A stretch of DNA of 64,000 bases, from contig AVDB01000001.1 in assembly GCA_000472185.1 (NCBI GenBank), positions 310,001-374,000 on the forward strand, given 5' to 3'. A model generated the notes under the pieces. That model had not been told where the DNA came from. It did not search any database and was given only the letters and a program-made list of their open reading frames with translations. Shown one piece after another: positions 44,141 through 53,241 of this stretch (position 1 is the first letter of the stretch; every line of letters begins with the position of its first letter). The translations under genes and the position numbers were made by a program. Source of the stretch: Rhodobacteraceae bacterium HIMB11 (GTDB lineage: Bacteria > Pseudomonadota > Alphaproteobacteria > Rhodobacterales > Rhodobacteraceae).

Positions 44141-45289
44141 CTATGTCGCGATCAGTTCCTCGACAACCAGATTGAACCGATTAAGCGCCCCTTCGAACCG
44201 ACCGAACAGATGGCTTGGGTTTCCTTTTGAGGCGAACCCCGCCTGAACCTCTTCACCTAATACAAAATCTTCCATCAGCGCGGTTACGGTGATGCGTTGG
44301 TTTTTATCCCAATAGGCCTGCTTTTCCTCTGTTTGGGGTTCATCACGATGGGCCAATGTTGCCATGCGAACGCGCGTTTCATTGAACGATAGTGGTTCAT
44401 AATGAAACAGCATCACGTGATCCTGCTGGACCAACATCTGTACGTTGGGAACCAGCGTATACAACAGGTTTGCATCCTGCCGAATGGCCCAGTTTTCTTG
44501 GGGTATTTTGTGTAATTCGGGCATTGAGATACGCGGCAACACGGCACGCATATGTGTTTCGAATTGGCGGTAGGTTAGCAGATTATCGGGGAAATAGGGG
44601 GCAATCGTGTCTTTATGTGCGATGCGAAAATGATAGGCCTCTAACCCGCCTTCAAACAGCACTTTCCAGTTCGCTTTGATGGTCTTTGTTTCCAGAGCCA
44701 TGATTTTATGTTTGTCCAACTCTAGCCAGTTGAAATCATCCGCCAATCCACCCAGCCATTGATCGATATTGGGAATATCGGCGGCATCAGGATTTGCAAT
44801 GATCCAGATAAAACCATGCGCCTCGGCACAGGGTAGGCGTCGTAGGCCCCGTTCAGCGCGTGCTAGATCGGGGAAACCTTGTGCCTCTTGTGTGACGCCG
44901 CGTAGATCGCCTTGGTTCGTCCAACTCCAACCGTGATATGGGCATGTAAAAACGCGTTTGCACCCTGTGACGGAGCGTTCAACCTTGGCGCCGCGGTGCC
45001 GACACACGTTTAGAAAGGCATTCACGTCGCCCGCTTCATTTCGCGTCAAAAGTAGGGGTAGGCCTATAAAATCGCGCGCGATAAACGAATTTTTCCCAAC
45101 CAATTCCGAACTATGCGCTGCCACAACGGGTTTGCGGCGAAAAATCATGGCCTGTTCACGTTCAAATCGTTCGGGGCTTGAATATCGGGAAATTGGTGAA
45201 TGCGCGATTGTTTCATCCAAAAAGGTTGATTTCTGTTCGGCCAATCCAATGATTTCCTGAATCAGTTTTATTTCGGTTTGACGGTCCAT
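44141..45289 (-). CDS. Aromatic ring-hydroxylating oxygenase, Rieske alpha subunit (second)
   Basis: 382 residues after AAGGAGG. Rieske ligands C96, H98, C116, H119, at the same positions as in the protein at 16765. The mononuclear iron region is FEGGLEAYHFRIAH. It shares segments such as VAAHSSEL, AFLNVCRHRGAKVE and DFVLGEEVQ with that paralogue. No electron-transfer partner gene is adjacent. It is divergent from a TetR gene, and the gap contains an 18-base operator-like repeat, so TetR repression is likely. Confidence 0.88.
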   Translation of the reverse strand: MDRQTEIKLIQEIIGLAEQKSTFLDETIAHSPISRYSSPERFEREQAMIFRRKPVVAAHSSELVGKNSFIARDFIGLPLLLTRNEAGDVNAFLNVCRHRGAKVERSVTGCKRVFTCPYHGWSWTNQGDLRGVTQEAQGFPDLARAERGLRRLPCAEAHGFIWIIANPDAADIPNIDQWLGGLADDFNWLELDKHKIMALETKTIKANWKVLFEGGLEAYHFRIAHKDTIAPYFPDNLLTYRQFETHMRAVLPRISMPELHKIPQENWAIRQDANLLYTLVPNVQMLVQQDHVMLFHYEPLSFNETRVRMATLAHRDEPQTEEKQAYWDKNQRITVTALMEDFVLGEEVQAGFASKGNPSHLFGRFEGALNRFNLVVEELIAT

Positions 45290-45324
45290 GATTCCTCCTT
45301 GTCTAGTTGATTGGCAAAATGCTA

Positions 45325-45342
45325 ACTTACCAATCGGTAAGT
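45325..45342. promoter_or_regulatory. TetR-type operator between the Rieske and TetR genes
   Basis: Perfect 7-base inverted arms ACTTACC and GGTAAGT around AATC. It lies 36 bases upstream of the Rieske start and 35 upstream of the TetR start, the usual place for a divergent repressor site. The TACCNNNNGGTA core is a common TetR-family operator form. Confidence 0.75.
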
Positions 45343-45376
45343 GGTCAAGCGATGTGATGCAACGAAAGGATCCAGA

Positions 45377-45955
45377 ATGAAGCCATCAGGAGATGCAAAA
45401 CCAGCCTATATCGCGGTTGCAACGCGGCGATTTGCGATGGATGGATTTTATGGAACCAGCCTATCGCATCTGGCCAAGGATTCAGGGGTCAGCAAACAAG
45501 CCTTGCTACATTTTTTCAAAACGAAAGAGGCTCTTTATGAGGCGACATTGACCGCCCTAGCTGAACGTATGATGCAGGATTTGATTGCCTGCCACCATGC
45601 GGAGCCTGCGCAATGGTTGTCAGATTATTTCATGATATTGTGTCAAAATGCATGTGCTGATCCCACAGACTTGCGATTGGTTATGCATGCGCTGTTGGAT
45701 AGTGACCATAATGCGCGAAAATGGCCGCTAAAACCCTATTTAGACAAATTGTTAGTTATAATCGCTCATACAAATGGAGGGCATAAGATGAGCACAGCCA
45801 AAAGAATAAACTGGCTACTCCAAATGAATGGTATGATCAACTATCATATAATAAGTCATACTGCGATGTTGGGAATGTATGGTGAACAAGTTCTTGCAGA
45901 TACATTTAACGCTCTGCGTTCTTCAATTTCCGCACAAGCCCGTTTGCTGGAATAA
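45377..45955 (+). CDS. TetR/AcrR family transcriptional regulator
   Basis: 192 residues from the ATG at 45377 (GAAAGGA upstream); the longer frame from 45341 would start inside the operator. The helix-turn-helix is TSLSHLAKDSGVSKQALLHFFKTKEALY. The C-terminal ligand domain is specific to subgroups and has no assigned ligand. It is divergent from the Rieske gene at 44141 and probably controls both itself and that gene through the repeat between them. Confidence 0.9.
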   Translation: MKPSGDAKPAYIAVATRRFAMDGFYGTSLSHLAKDSGVSKQALLHFFKTKEALYEATLTALAERMMQDLIACHHAEPAQWLSDYFMILCQNACADPTDLRLVMHALLDSDHNARKWPLKPYLDKLLVIIAHTNGGHKMSTAKRINWLLQMNGMINYHIISHTAMLGMYGEQVLADTFNALRSSISAQARLLE

Positions 45956-45995
45956 TCGGTCTATACGAGTTTGGAAATTACCGAGTGCAATTCGT

Positions 45996-46883
45996 TTAAC
46001 GCTGAACCAACGACGCAACTGTTGAAATATCGAAATGCCCCTTTAATCCGATGACTACTATGCCTATTGGGAAGTGATCCTGCACCTGTTTAAGTTGTAA
46101 GGCGCCACTTGATATTTGGATTAGCCATCTATTGTTCGCTATATCTTCAAAATACCCTTTGGCTCTCTCTATACCAGTAGCATTCAAAAGCAGATTTCCC
46201 AAATTCACTGGATCATCAATATTTGATGGGTAGATCACCACACTATCGAAGACATCGTCTGCGTGATCAGTATCGCTACACGCTGCGCTAATTCCTTGTA
46301 GCTCTTCGAGAATTTCGAATGAGATGTTTGAAAAGGTGGTAGAAGCGATAAGATTAGCGTTTAAATCCACCGATATTTGTTCTTTAATCAGCTCCAGTTT
46401 TTGTGCAGAACAAGCATCGGTTTTATTGAGGATGATCAGATTTGAATTTTCAATTTGGCTTGCAATAAGATCAGAGACATACCCGTCACGTAGTTTTTGC
46501 AAAACATTTGAACAATCAACAATGCAAACAACACCTGCCATGAAGAATTTATTTAACAACCCAACGTTTGCTACTATTTGATTTGGGAGAGCGACACCCG
46601 AGCTTTCGATCAGAATATAGTCGGGTGCTGGCAAAAATTTTGCTAAATCACTTAACGCACCACTTAAGTCATCGCCAAATGAACAACAAATACATCCACC
46701 GCTAATAGAAATTAAATTATCATCTTTTGCCTCAATTAAATCTTCATCAATTGCGAGTTCACCAAACTCATTGACCAATATGGCGAGACGCTTCCCGTTT
46801 GGCTCACGGAGTAAATTGTTGATGAGTGTAGTTTTTCCCGCACCCAAATATCCGCTTACCAAGATTACAGGGGTTTCTTTCAC
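45996..46883 (-). CDS. CobW/COG0523 family GTPase, paralogue 1
   Basis: 295 residues. Walker A GYLGAGKTTLINN, the metal-binding CxCC in SGGCICCSFGDDL, ESSGVALP (G3 region) and NKTD (G4) are all present. The C-terminal CobW_C domain is short. The family loads zinc or other metals into client enzymes using GTP. It overlaps the amidohydrolase gene by four bases, pointing to that metal enzyme as its client. Base composition is AT-rich here: 46681-46740 has only 17 G or C in 60. A paralogue lies at 55871. Confidence 0.88.
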   Translation of the reverse strand: MKETPVILVSGYLGAGKTTLINNLLREPNGKRLAILVNEFGELAIDEDLIEAKDDNLISISGGCICCSFGDDLSGALSDLAKFLPAPDYILIESSGVALPNQIVANVGLLNKFFMAGVVCIVDCSNVLQKLRDGYVSDLIASQIENSNLIILNKTDACSAQKLELIKEQISVDLNANLIASTTFSNISFEILEELQGISAACSDTDHADDVFDSVVIYPSNIDDPVNLGNLLLNATGIERAKGYFEDIANNRWLIQISSGALQLKQVQDHFPIGIVVIGLKGHFDISTVASLVQR

Positions 46884-48526
46884 GATAAATTATCCGCTTC
46901 GAAAATTCTGCCAGATTGTACGGTACCCCAAACGGCAATATTTTTAAGATCGACAGGTTTTGCCTCAAAGGGATCATCCTCTAGAATTGCAAAATCGGCT
47001 CGTTTACCAATTTCTATCGATCCAATTTCATGATCCATATGCAATGTGTAAGCTGCTCCTAATGTAATTGCGAACATTGCTTCTTCTATTGAAATTTTTT
47101 CATGTTCGCCTTGTACACGTTCTGACACAGTTAATCGGTTGACTGCGCACCAAGCCGTGAATAGCGGTGCGAGTGGTGTAATTGGTGCATCTGAATGGAT
47201 TGCCATGTTGACATTCGCGTCTAAGGCGGTTCGGCATGCGTTCATTCTCTCGGCTCTTTCTGGTCCGACGGTGAGCCTGTAATGCTCGTCACCCCAATAA
47301 TAGTGATGATTTGCGAACAAGTTTACACACATTCCCAATTTGGACATTTTTCGGAACTGCGCCGTAGATGCGAGCTGGCAATGTTGAAGCGTAAATCTAT
47401 GATCGAATGATGGATGAACCTTCAAAACAGCTTCAAGGGTTTCTATCGCTAATTGGGTTGCTTGATCTCCATTCGTGTGGGTGTGGATTTGGAGATTGTT
47501 TTCAAGCGCCAACGAGTACAACTCAAGAAGTTGTTCGGGTGAAGTATACCACAAGCCATTTGGCGAACCATTGAAATAGCCTGGCCAGTTCAGTCGAGCA
47601 GAAAATCCTTGAATTGAACCATCTAAAACCGCTTTTATCCGTCCTAAGCGCAACCGCTCTGTGCTTAGTGTCTGTATTTCTTTGACAAACTCCACGAGGT
47701 CTTTGGGCGACATTCCAAAAAAAACTTTCAGGGGAACAATGCAAGCAGGGAAATTTGCCTCCCCTGTTACCCGCAGCATCATGCTCACGCTCTCTTCAGT
47801 TAAACGAGCTGCAAGATCAGTGCAGGTTGTAACGCCTGCTCTTACGCAAAGCCTCGCATAATCGCGTAGGCCTTGCTCATCACAGTCAGTCATAGATCTA
47901 TCAAATCCAACATGTTTACCGACTGGGGTCATTGCATCAGGACCGTATAATTCTCCGGTTGGATATCCATCATTACCTATGGGAATACCCGGATGATTGA
48001 TCCCCTTTTTTAATAGCCCCGCTAACTCAAGTCCTTTAGAATTCACGTTTAATATATGACCTGATGCGTGTAGGACACCTATCGGGCGTGTCCGCGAAAC
48101 TTGGTCTAAAGCTTGCCGAGATATTCTCTGATTATCCATATAAATTGGATCAATAGACCAGCCTGACAGTGGTAAATCTTCATTGGAAAGTTCTTTTTCG
48201 GCGGCTGATAATCGTTCAATTATTTCGTTTATGCTTTTTAGACCTGGCCAAGTTTTACCACTAGGATCTGTCCGATCGAACCAGCCTAAATACACTTTAC
48301 GCCACAAAGTGCCTTCCATGGTGTGTGCATGGCCTTCGACAAAGCCGGGCATAATCACTTTTTCGTTAAAGGTATCATCTAGGTCAAATTCACCCCAAGA
48401 CGCCAACTCTTCTAGGCTACCTGCACCTAATATTTTTCCTTCTTTCACGGCTACGTGTGAAACTATGGGCCGACATGGGTTCATAGTGTAGATCTTTTTT
48501 GCTGAATATATTTTGGTTTTTTGCAT
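46880..48526 (-). CDS. YtcJ/NfdA-like metal-dependent amidohydrolase, paralogue 1
   Basis: 548 residues. Metal ligands of the amidohydrolase fold: HxH in PGFVEGHAHTMEG, later HTHTNGDQ, LQHCQLAS and the final Asp in AIHSDAPITP. The C-terminal IGKRADFAILEDDPF strand is usual. Family members hydrolyse N-acyl or N-formyl amines. The start is near ABC genes on the other side of a divergent promoter (48527-48748), so the substrate may be what that transporter imports. The stop overlaps the CobW gene start (ATGA). A paralogue lies at 54246. Confidence 0.87.
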   Translation of the reverse strand: MQKTKIYSAKKIYTMNPCRPIVSHVAVKEGKILGAGSLEELASWGEFDLDDTFNEKVIMPGFVEGHAHTMEGTLWRKVYLGWFDRTDPSGKTWPGLKSINEIIERLSAAEKELSNEDLPLSGWSIDPIYMDNQRISRQALDQVSRTRPIGVLHASGHILNVNSKGLELAGLLKKGINHPGIPIGNDGYPTGELYGPDAMTPVGKHVGFDRSMTDCDEQGLRDYARLCVRAGVTTCTDLAARLTEESVSMMLRVTGEANFPACIVPLKVFFGMSPKDLVEFVKEIQTLSTERLRLGRIKAVLDGSIQGFSARLNWPGYFNGSPNGLWYTSPEQLLELYSLALENNLQIHTHTNGDQATQLAIETLEAVLKVHPSFDHRFTLQHCQLASTAQFRKMSKLGMCVNLFANHHYYWGDEHYRLTVGPERAERMNACRTALDANVNMAIHSDAPITPLAPLFTAWCAVNRLTVSERVQGEHEKISIEEAMFAITLGAAYTLHMDHEIGSIEIGKRADFAILEDDPFEAKPVDLKNIAVWGTVQSGRIFEADNLS

Positions 48527-48588
48527 TTAAGGCCTTCCAAAGATTTTCGGTATCTTCAGGGACCAATGAATACTACATTTTTGGTTGT

Positions 48589-48625
48589 GTCAGCAGATTT
48601 ATGTAAATTACCAATGTCTGCTGAC
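48589..48625. promoter_or_regulatory. Inverted repeat in the divergent promoter of the amidohydrolase and ABC transporter genes
   Basis: Perfect 9-base arms GTCAGCAGA and TCTGCTGAC with a 19-base spacer. No T run follows on either strand, so a terminator is unlikely. It lies 63 bases upstream of the amidohydrolase start and 124 upstream of the binding-protein start. Two operator halves one regulator could bridge are the best reading; no regulator gene is beside it. Confidence 0.5.
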
Positions 48626-48748
48626 TCAGCGCAACATAACCTCCCAGAGACATAGATTAATTTTGTATGAGATTGGGAAAATCATTGTCATGAGCTCATT
48701 AGTGAGTCTAGGCTACCTTATAACATAGTAATAATCAGGGAGTTAATC

Positions 48749-50323
48749 GTGAGAAAATTCACAAGAAATGTGGCAGCTGCTATGTCACTTGTGGCTTTTA
48801 CGGCCGCCGGTGTTATTGCAGACACGCCCACGCGTGGTGGTACGCTTGTTACTGTACTGGGTTCAAACGTTCGCAATCTAAATTCCGCAGTCCAATCTGG
48901 GATTGTAACGGGATATCCTGGTGCGCAATTATTTGCCTCACCTCTAAGATACGATGATAGCTGGACACCTCAACCCTATCTTGCGGAGAGTTGGGATGTG
49001 AGTGATGACGGAATGTCAGTGACGCTCAACCTAGTCAAGAATGCGACTTTCCATGATGGTCAACCAATCACATCAAGTGATGTTGCCTTCTCGGTTGAGG
49101 TGATAAAGAACAATCACCCCTTTAAATCTATGTTTGCGCCAGTTGAAAATGTAGAAACACCAGATGCGCATACGGCGATTTTGAAATTATCAAAACCCCA
49201 TCCTGCATTAATGTTGGCAATGTCGGGCCAATTAATGTCGATCATCCCCGAACACATTTACGGCGATGTTCCGATAAATGAGGTAAAAACTCATCCGCGC
49301 AACAATGAAAATGTTGTCGGATCTGGTCCATTTAAGTTAGTAGAGTTCAAAAACGGTGAACACGTAATCCTTGAAAGATATGACGGTTTTTTCATGGAAG
49401 GTCGTCCTTATCTTGATAAGGTAGTGATGCGTATCATCACGGATCCTGCCGCGCGGGCAATCGCTTATGAAAACGGCGAAGTGCATATGGGTGCATTTGA
49501 GTCACTACCGCGCGTAATAAACCGGCTGAAAAAGGCTGATGGATTAAATGTTACACCCGATGGCTATGGGGGCATTGGTCCACTCGATTGGTTAGCAATC
49601 AACACCACCAAAGGACCGCTCGCTGATGTTCGTGTACGGAAAGCCATTGCGCACGCGATCGATAAAAACTTTATCATGAAGGCAATTATGCAAGGCACGG
49701 CTTCTGAAAGTAGAACAGGTATTCACCCAGATAGTCCGTTCTATAGTGCTGACGTTGAAGCATATGCGCTCGATTTAGATAAAGCGAATGCACTGTTGGA
49801 TGAAGCAGGGTATCCAAAGAATGGTGATACGCGTTTCAGTGTAACAATTGATTTTGGTTGGCCTGGCGTAAAGCCACAAGTGGAGTATGTGAAAGCAGCG
49901 CTCAAAAAAGTTGGTATAGATGTCGAAGTGCGAGCCAGCGCCGACTTTCCTACCTGGGCTAAGCGAATGGGGACCATGGACTTTGATTTGTCCTGGGATA
50001 CCGTGTTTAACTGGGGTGATCCAGTTATCGGGGTACACCGCACCTACGATTCTAGTAATATTGCAAAAGGCGTTTGGTCCAACACCCAAGGATATAGCAA
50101 TGCTCGAGTTGATGAATTGATGCAAATGGCGGCAGTCGAAAACGACATGGAAAAACGAAAAGCCTTGTATGCTGAATTCCAGGCGATTATTGCCGATGAG
50201 GTCCCAGTTTATCATGTCAATACACTGCCTTATCATACCGTGTATTCTGATAAGATCGGCAATCCACCGATTGGAATCTGGGCTACGTCCTCACCAATTG
50301 ATATGGTTTATCTGAAGGATTAA
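48749..50323 (+). CDS. ABC transporter, family 5 (peptide/nickel/opine) solute-binding protein
   Basis: 524 residues, GTG start after CAGGGAG. Signal peptide (RKFTRNVAAAMSLVAFTAAG, cleaved near VIADTP). The mature protein starts TRGGTLVTVL and carries AESWDVSDDGMSVTLNLVKNATFHDGQPI, the family's N-terminal mark, and later NTTKGPLADVRVRKAIAHAID. It binds peptide-like or amide solutes in the periplasm. First of five transporter genes. A 13-base hairpin follows its stop. It lies between two amidohydrolase genes, so an N-acylated amine or amide cargo is plausible. Confidence 0.92.
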   Translation: MRKFTRNVAAAMSLVAFTAAGVIADTPTRGGTLVTVLGSNVRNLNSAVQSGIVTGYPGAQLFASPLRYDDSWTPQPYLAESWDVSDDGMSVTLNLVKNATFHDGQPITSSDVAFSVEVIKNNHPFKSMFAPVENVETPDAHTAILKLSKPHPALMLAMSGQLMSIIPEHIYGDVPINEVKTHPRNNENVVGSGPFKLVEFKNGEHVILERYDGFFMEGRPYLDKVVMRIITDPAARAIAYENGEVHMGAFESLPRVINRLKKADGLNVTPDGYGGIGPLDWLAINTTKGPLADVRVRKAIAHAIDKNFIMKAIMQGTASESRTGIHPDSPFYSADVEAYALDLDKANALLDEAGYPKNGDTRFSVTIDFGWPGVKPQVEYVKAALKKVGIDVEVRASADFPTWAKRMGTMDFDLSWDTVFNWGDPVIGVHRTYDSSNIAKGVWSNTQGYSNARVDELMQMAAVENDMEKRKALYAEFQAIIADEVPVYHVNTLPYHTVYSDKIGNPPIGIWATSSPIDMVYLKD

Positions 50324-50335
50324 TTTCCTTAAATA

Positions 50336-50365
50336 GCACCCCGCATTCGTATGAATGCGGGGTGC
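50336..50365 (+). other. Hairpin between the binding-protein and permease genes
   Basis: Perfect 13-base stem GCACCCCGCATTC with GAATGCGGGGTGC and a GTAT loop, 13 bases after the stop codon. No T run, so an mRNA stabiliser is more likely than a terminator. It argues against the in-frame ATG at 50355 as the permease start. Confidence 0.75.
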
Positions 50366-50384
50366 TCAAAGAGGTAGTAGAGCA

Positions 50385-51362
50385 TTGAAAACATTTGGCT
50401 TGATTGTGAACCGATTGGTTTATGCTTTTGTCTTGTTGTTTGCGGTCCTGGTGTTAAATTTCACACTGATGCATATGGCACCTGGTGATGTTGCAGACAC
50501 TATTTCTCAATCGATGGGTGGTGCTGACGAAGAGCTATTAATTGAAATTCGCAAGGATTATGGATTAGATCAGCCATATTACCAACAGTTGGTGACGTAC
50601 ATCGGAAAAGTACTGCGTTTTGATTTGGGGCATTCGTTTTTCTTCAATGAGCCAGTGTCAAAACTTGTTTTGGAAAGGGTCCCTGCGACTTTACTACTCG
50701 TCATAACCGCTCAGATTTTAGCATTATTGCTCGGTGTAGTTCTCGGTGTTTACTCAGCCCGAAAACCCAACGGTATACTGAGCCATTTTGTAACTCTTTT
50801 TGCGTTATTTGGTTATTCTGCTCCAGTGTTTTGGACTGGAATACTTCTGTTGATAGCGTTTTCTTTGCAGATACCACTCTTCCCGGTTGCTGGAATGAGG
50901 GATGTAACCATCGAGGGAAATTTCTGGGTACATGCAATAGACGTAATGAAACACATGGTATTGCCTGTTTTAACTTTAGCATCAATTTTTCTCGCCCTGT
51001 ATTCGCGTCTTGCTAGAGCAACGATGATCGAAACGCTTGGGACAGATTTCGTTCGAACGGCACGAGCAAAAGGATTACCCGAAAGGCAAGTGGTTTATAA
51101 ACATGCTCTGCGAAACTCACTTTCACCAGTCGTAACGCTCGCAGGTCTACAATTCTCAGCAGTGGTGTCAGGTGCTGTATTAGTCGAAGCTGTATTTAGT
51201 TGGCCAGGACTTGGAACTTTAGCATTTCAATCGATAATTGCTCGAGATACGCCTACTATTCTAGGTATTTTGTTTTTTTCTGCGTTGGTTGTAATCATTG
51301 GAAATTTACTCACAGATTTGGCTTTGCGTTTCGTGGATCCACGAGTTGGAGCTTCGAAATGA
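50385..51362 (+). CDS. ABC transporter permease, DppB-like
   Basis: 325 residues. The start is read as TTG at 50385 with GAGG upstream, giving the normal N-terminus MKTFGLIVNRLVYAFVLLF; the ATG at 50355 is inside a hairpin. Six membrane helices. Family motifs: HMAPGD near residue 31 and the EAA loop in DFVRTARAKGLPERQVVYKHALRNSL. It forms half of the membrane channel with the DppC-like protein. The stop overlaps the next start (ATGA). Confidence 0.9.
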   Translation: MKTFGLIVNRLVYAFVLLFAVLVLNFTLMHMAPGDVADTISQSMGGADEELLIEIRKDYGLDQPYYQQLVTYIGKVLRFDLGHSFFFNEPVSKLVLERVPATLLLVITAQILALLLGVVLGVYSARKPNGILSHFVTLFALFGYSAPVFWTGILLLIAFSLQIPLFPVAGMRDVTIEGNFWVHAIDVMKHMVLPVLTLASIFLALYSRLARATMIETLGTDFVRTARAKGLPERQVVYKHALRNSLSPVVTLAGLQFSAVVSGAVLVEAVFSWPGLGTLAFQSIIARDTPTILGILFFSALVVIIGNLLTDLALRFVDPRVGASK

Positions 51363-52243
51363 TGGATAGGAAAACAGAAAATAGCGAGTATTTAGAGCAA
51401 GCTAGTAGCCCTTCAGCTGAAGCCTGGGAAATGTTTAAACGTAACCATGCAGCAATGGCAGGTTTGGTAATTCTCTTTGTTATTACTATCGGTTCAATTT
51501 TTGGGCCATTGATATACCCAACAGATCCTTTTGACATGGTTTGGGCGCCATTTTCTCCACCCGGAGAGGAAGGCTATTTGTTTGGTACTGATTACTTAGG
51601 GCGTGACTTACTCGCCATGGTTATCCATGGCGCGCGTGTCTCCTTGGTTATTGGTTTGTCGGCTGCGATTGTGTCGATTTTCATCGGTGTTACGATTGGC
51701 GCTCTTGCTGGGTTTTATAGAGGTTATATTGAAGAAATATTGATGCGCGTCACAGAATTCTTTCAAGTACTCCCCACTTTATTATTTTCGATGGTAATCG
51801 TCGCTCTCTTTGGCGCAAGCCTCACTATGATTACGATAGCTATTGGTATAGTAAGCTGGACGGCCGTTGCGAGAATAACGCGCTCTGAGTTTTTGAGAAT
51901 AAGAGAGCTCGAGTATGTTATGGCATCTAGAGCTTCAGGCGTATCAAATACAAAATTAATGTTTGGGATTATCTTACCAAATGCATTGCCGCCGATAATT
52001 GTACAGTCTGCGTTAATGGTTGGATCGGCGATTTTATTTGAAGCAGGCTTGTCATTTCTAGGTTTAACGGATCCAAATGTTGTAAGTTGGGGACAAATTA
52101 TTGGTTCAAACAGGCAATATATTCTAGATGCTAGCTATACTGTTACAATACCAGGCATCGCAATCTTTGTTACAGTTTTGGCTATTTCACTTGTAGGTGA
52201 CGGTTTGAATGATGCACTTAATCCGAAATTGAGGGCGCGCTAG
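51359..52243 (+). CDS. ABC transporter permease, DppC-like
   Basis: 294 residues from the ATG at 51359, which overlaps the DppB stop by four bases; the frame extends upstream into dppB and that part is rejected. N-terminal cytoplasmic stretch ending WEMFKRNHAAMAGLVILF, then six membrane helices; the motif FGTDYLGRDLLAMVIHGARVSL is the family mark, and the EAA loop is ASRASGVSNTKLMFGIILPN. One base overlap with the following ATPase gene (TAGTG). AT-rich codon use is visible. Confidence 0.9.
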   Translation: MMDRKTENSEYLEQASSPSAEAWEMFKRNHAAMAGLVILFVITIGSIFGPLIYPTDPFDMVWAPFSPPGEEGYLFGTDYLGRDLLAMVIHGARVSLVIGLSAAIVSIFIGVTIGALAGFYRGYIEEILMRVTEFFQVLPTLLFSMVIVALFGASLTMITIAIGIVSWTAVARITRSEFLRIRELEYVMASRASGVSNTKLMFGIILPNALPPIIVQSALMVGSAILFEAGLSFLGLTDPNVVSWGQIIGSNRQYILDASYTVTIPGIAIFVTVLAISLVGDGLNDALNPKLRAR

Positions 52244-53241
52244 TGGTAGATAAACTTCTGGAAGTAAAGAACCTTCGCGTTGAATTGCAGACCAAAGATG
52301 GCGTCGTCCCGGTGATCGACGACCTTTCATTTGATCTGGACTATGGTGAAAGCCTGAGTTTCGTTGGAGAGTCTGGCTGCGGCAAATCAATGACGGCACT
52401 AGCTTTGATGGGCCTACTTCCTGAGAAAGTTGGTAGAATTGCGAGTGGAAGTATTAAATTTGAGGGACGACAACTCGCTAATGCATCTTCAGAGGATTTA
52501 CGCAAAATTCGTGGTAATGAAATTTCGATGATTTTTCAGGAACCAATGACTTCACTCAATCCAGTTTTAAGCGTAGGTGAACAAATTTCAGAAGTGTTGA
52601 GGTTGCATCAGAAAATGTCGGTTAATTCCGCATGGAAACGAGCTGAAGATTTGTTGGACGCCGTGAATATCCCAGATCCGAAACGCAGGGTGCATGATTA
52701 TCCATTTCAAATGTCTGGGGGTCAAAGGCAGCGCGTTATGATTGCAATGGCGCTAGCATGTGAGCCTAAAATATTGATAGCAGATGAGCCCACGACTGCT
52801 CTGGATGTGACAGTTCAAGCACAAATTTTTGGATTGTTGAAGGATTTACAAACAAAAACAGGCACCTCAATTATACTGATTACACATGACATGGGTGCCG
52901 TCGCACAAATGGCTCGAAAAATGATTGTAATGTATGCAGGAAGGCCTTGTGAAATTGGAGAGGTTGCACAAGTTATAAAAACGCCTCAGCATCCTTACAC
53001 TACTGGTTTAATCTCATGTGTTCCTCACCTTGATGATGCAATTATAGATGCAAATAATCGTTTATCAGAGATACCGGGTATTGTGCCCAGCTTGAGAGAA
53101 TTTGGCAGCAACAAGTGTCTTTTTGCATCCAGGTGCAAACATCAAATGGAACAATGTCGGGCTGAGCGTCCAGTTTTGGCACAATTTTCGAATAAACAAG
53201 CGTTTGCATGCTGGAAAAGAGAGATTATTGATGCAGGCTGA
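52243..53241 (+). CDS. ABC transporter ATP-binding protein, DppD-like
   Basis: 332 residues, GTG start. Walker A GESGCGKSM near residue 43, signature MSGGQRQR, Walker B ILIADEPTTALD and a switch His in ITHDMG. The C-terminal extension with IPGIVPSLREF and Cys-containing RCKHQMEQC is typical of oligopeptide ATPases. It pairs with the DppF-like protein to power transport. The next gene overlaps it by 11 bases. Confidence 0.92.
   Translation: MVDKLLEVKNLRVELQTKDGVVPVIDDLSFDLDYGESLSFVGESGCGKSMTALALMGLLPEKVGRIASGSIKFEGRQLANASSEDLRKIRGNEISMIFQEPMTSLNPVLSVGEQISEVLRLHQKMSVNSAWKRAEDLLDAVNIPDPKRRVHDYPFQMSGGQRQRVMIAMALACEPKILIADEPTTALDVTVQAQIFGLLKDLQTKTGTSIILITHDMGAVAQMARKMIVMYAGRPCEIGEVAQVIKTPQHPYTTGLISCVPHLDDAIIDANNRLSEIPGIVPSLREFGSNKCLFASRCKHQMEQCRAERPVLAQFSNKQAFACWKREIIDAG

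Noticed and set aside
28645-48625. The 19-base spacer shared by the repeats at 28645-28687 and 48589-48625 as one regulator class
   Set aside because: The arms differ completely, and the first works as a terminator with a T run; equal spacing is probably chance.
48695-48706. CTCA-TTAG-TGAG palindrome in the divergent promoter
   Set aside because: Arms of four bases are common by chance; the nearby 9-base repeat is stronger.
51200-51358. Extended start for the DppC-like permease
   Set aside because: It lies inside the DppB-like gene in another frame; the ATGA overlap at 51359 gives a normal N-terminus.
53102-53230. Extended start for the DppF-like ATPase
   Set aside because: It overlaps the coding end of the DppD-like gene; the ATG at 53231 begins a normal protein.
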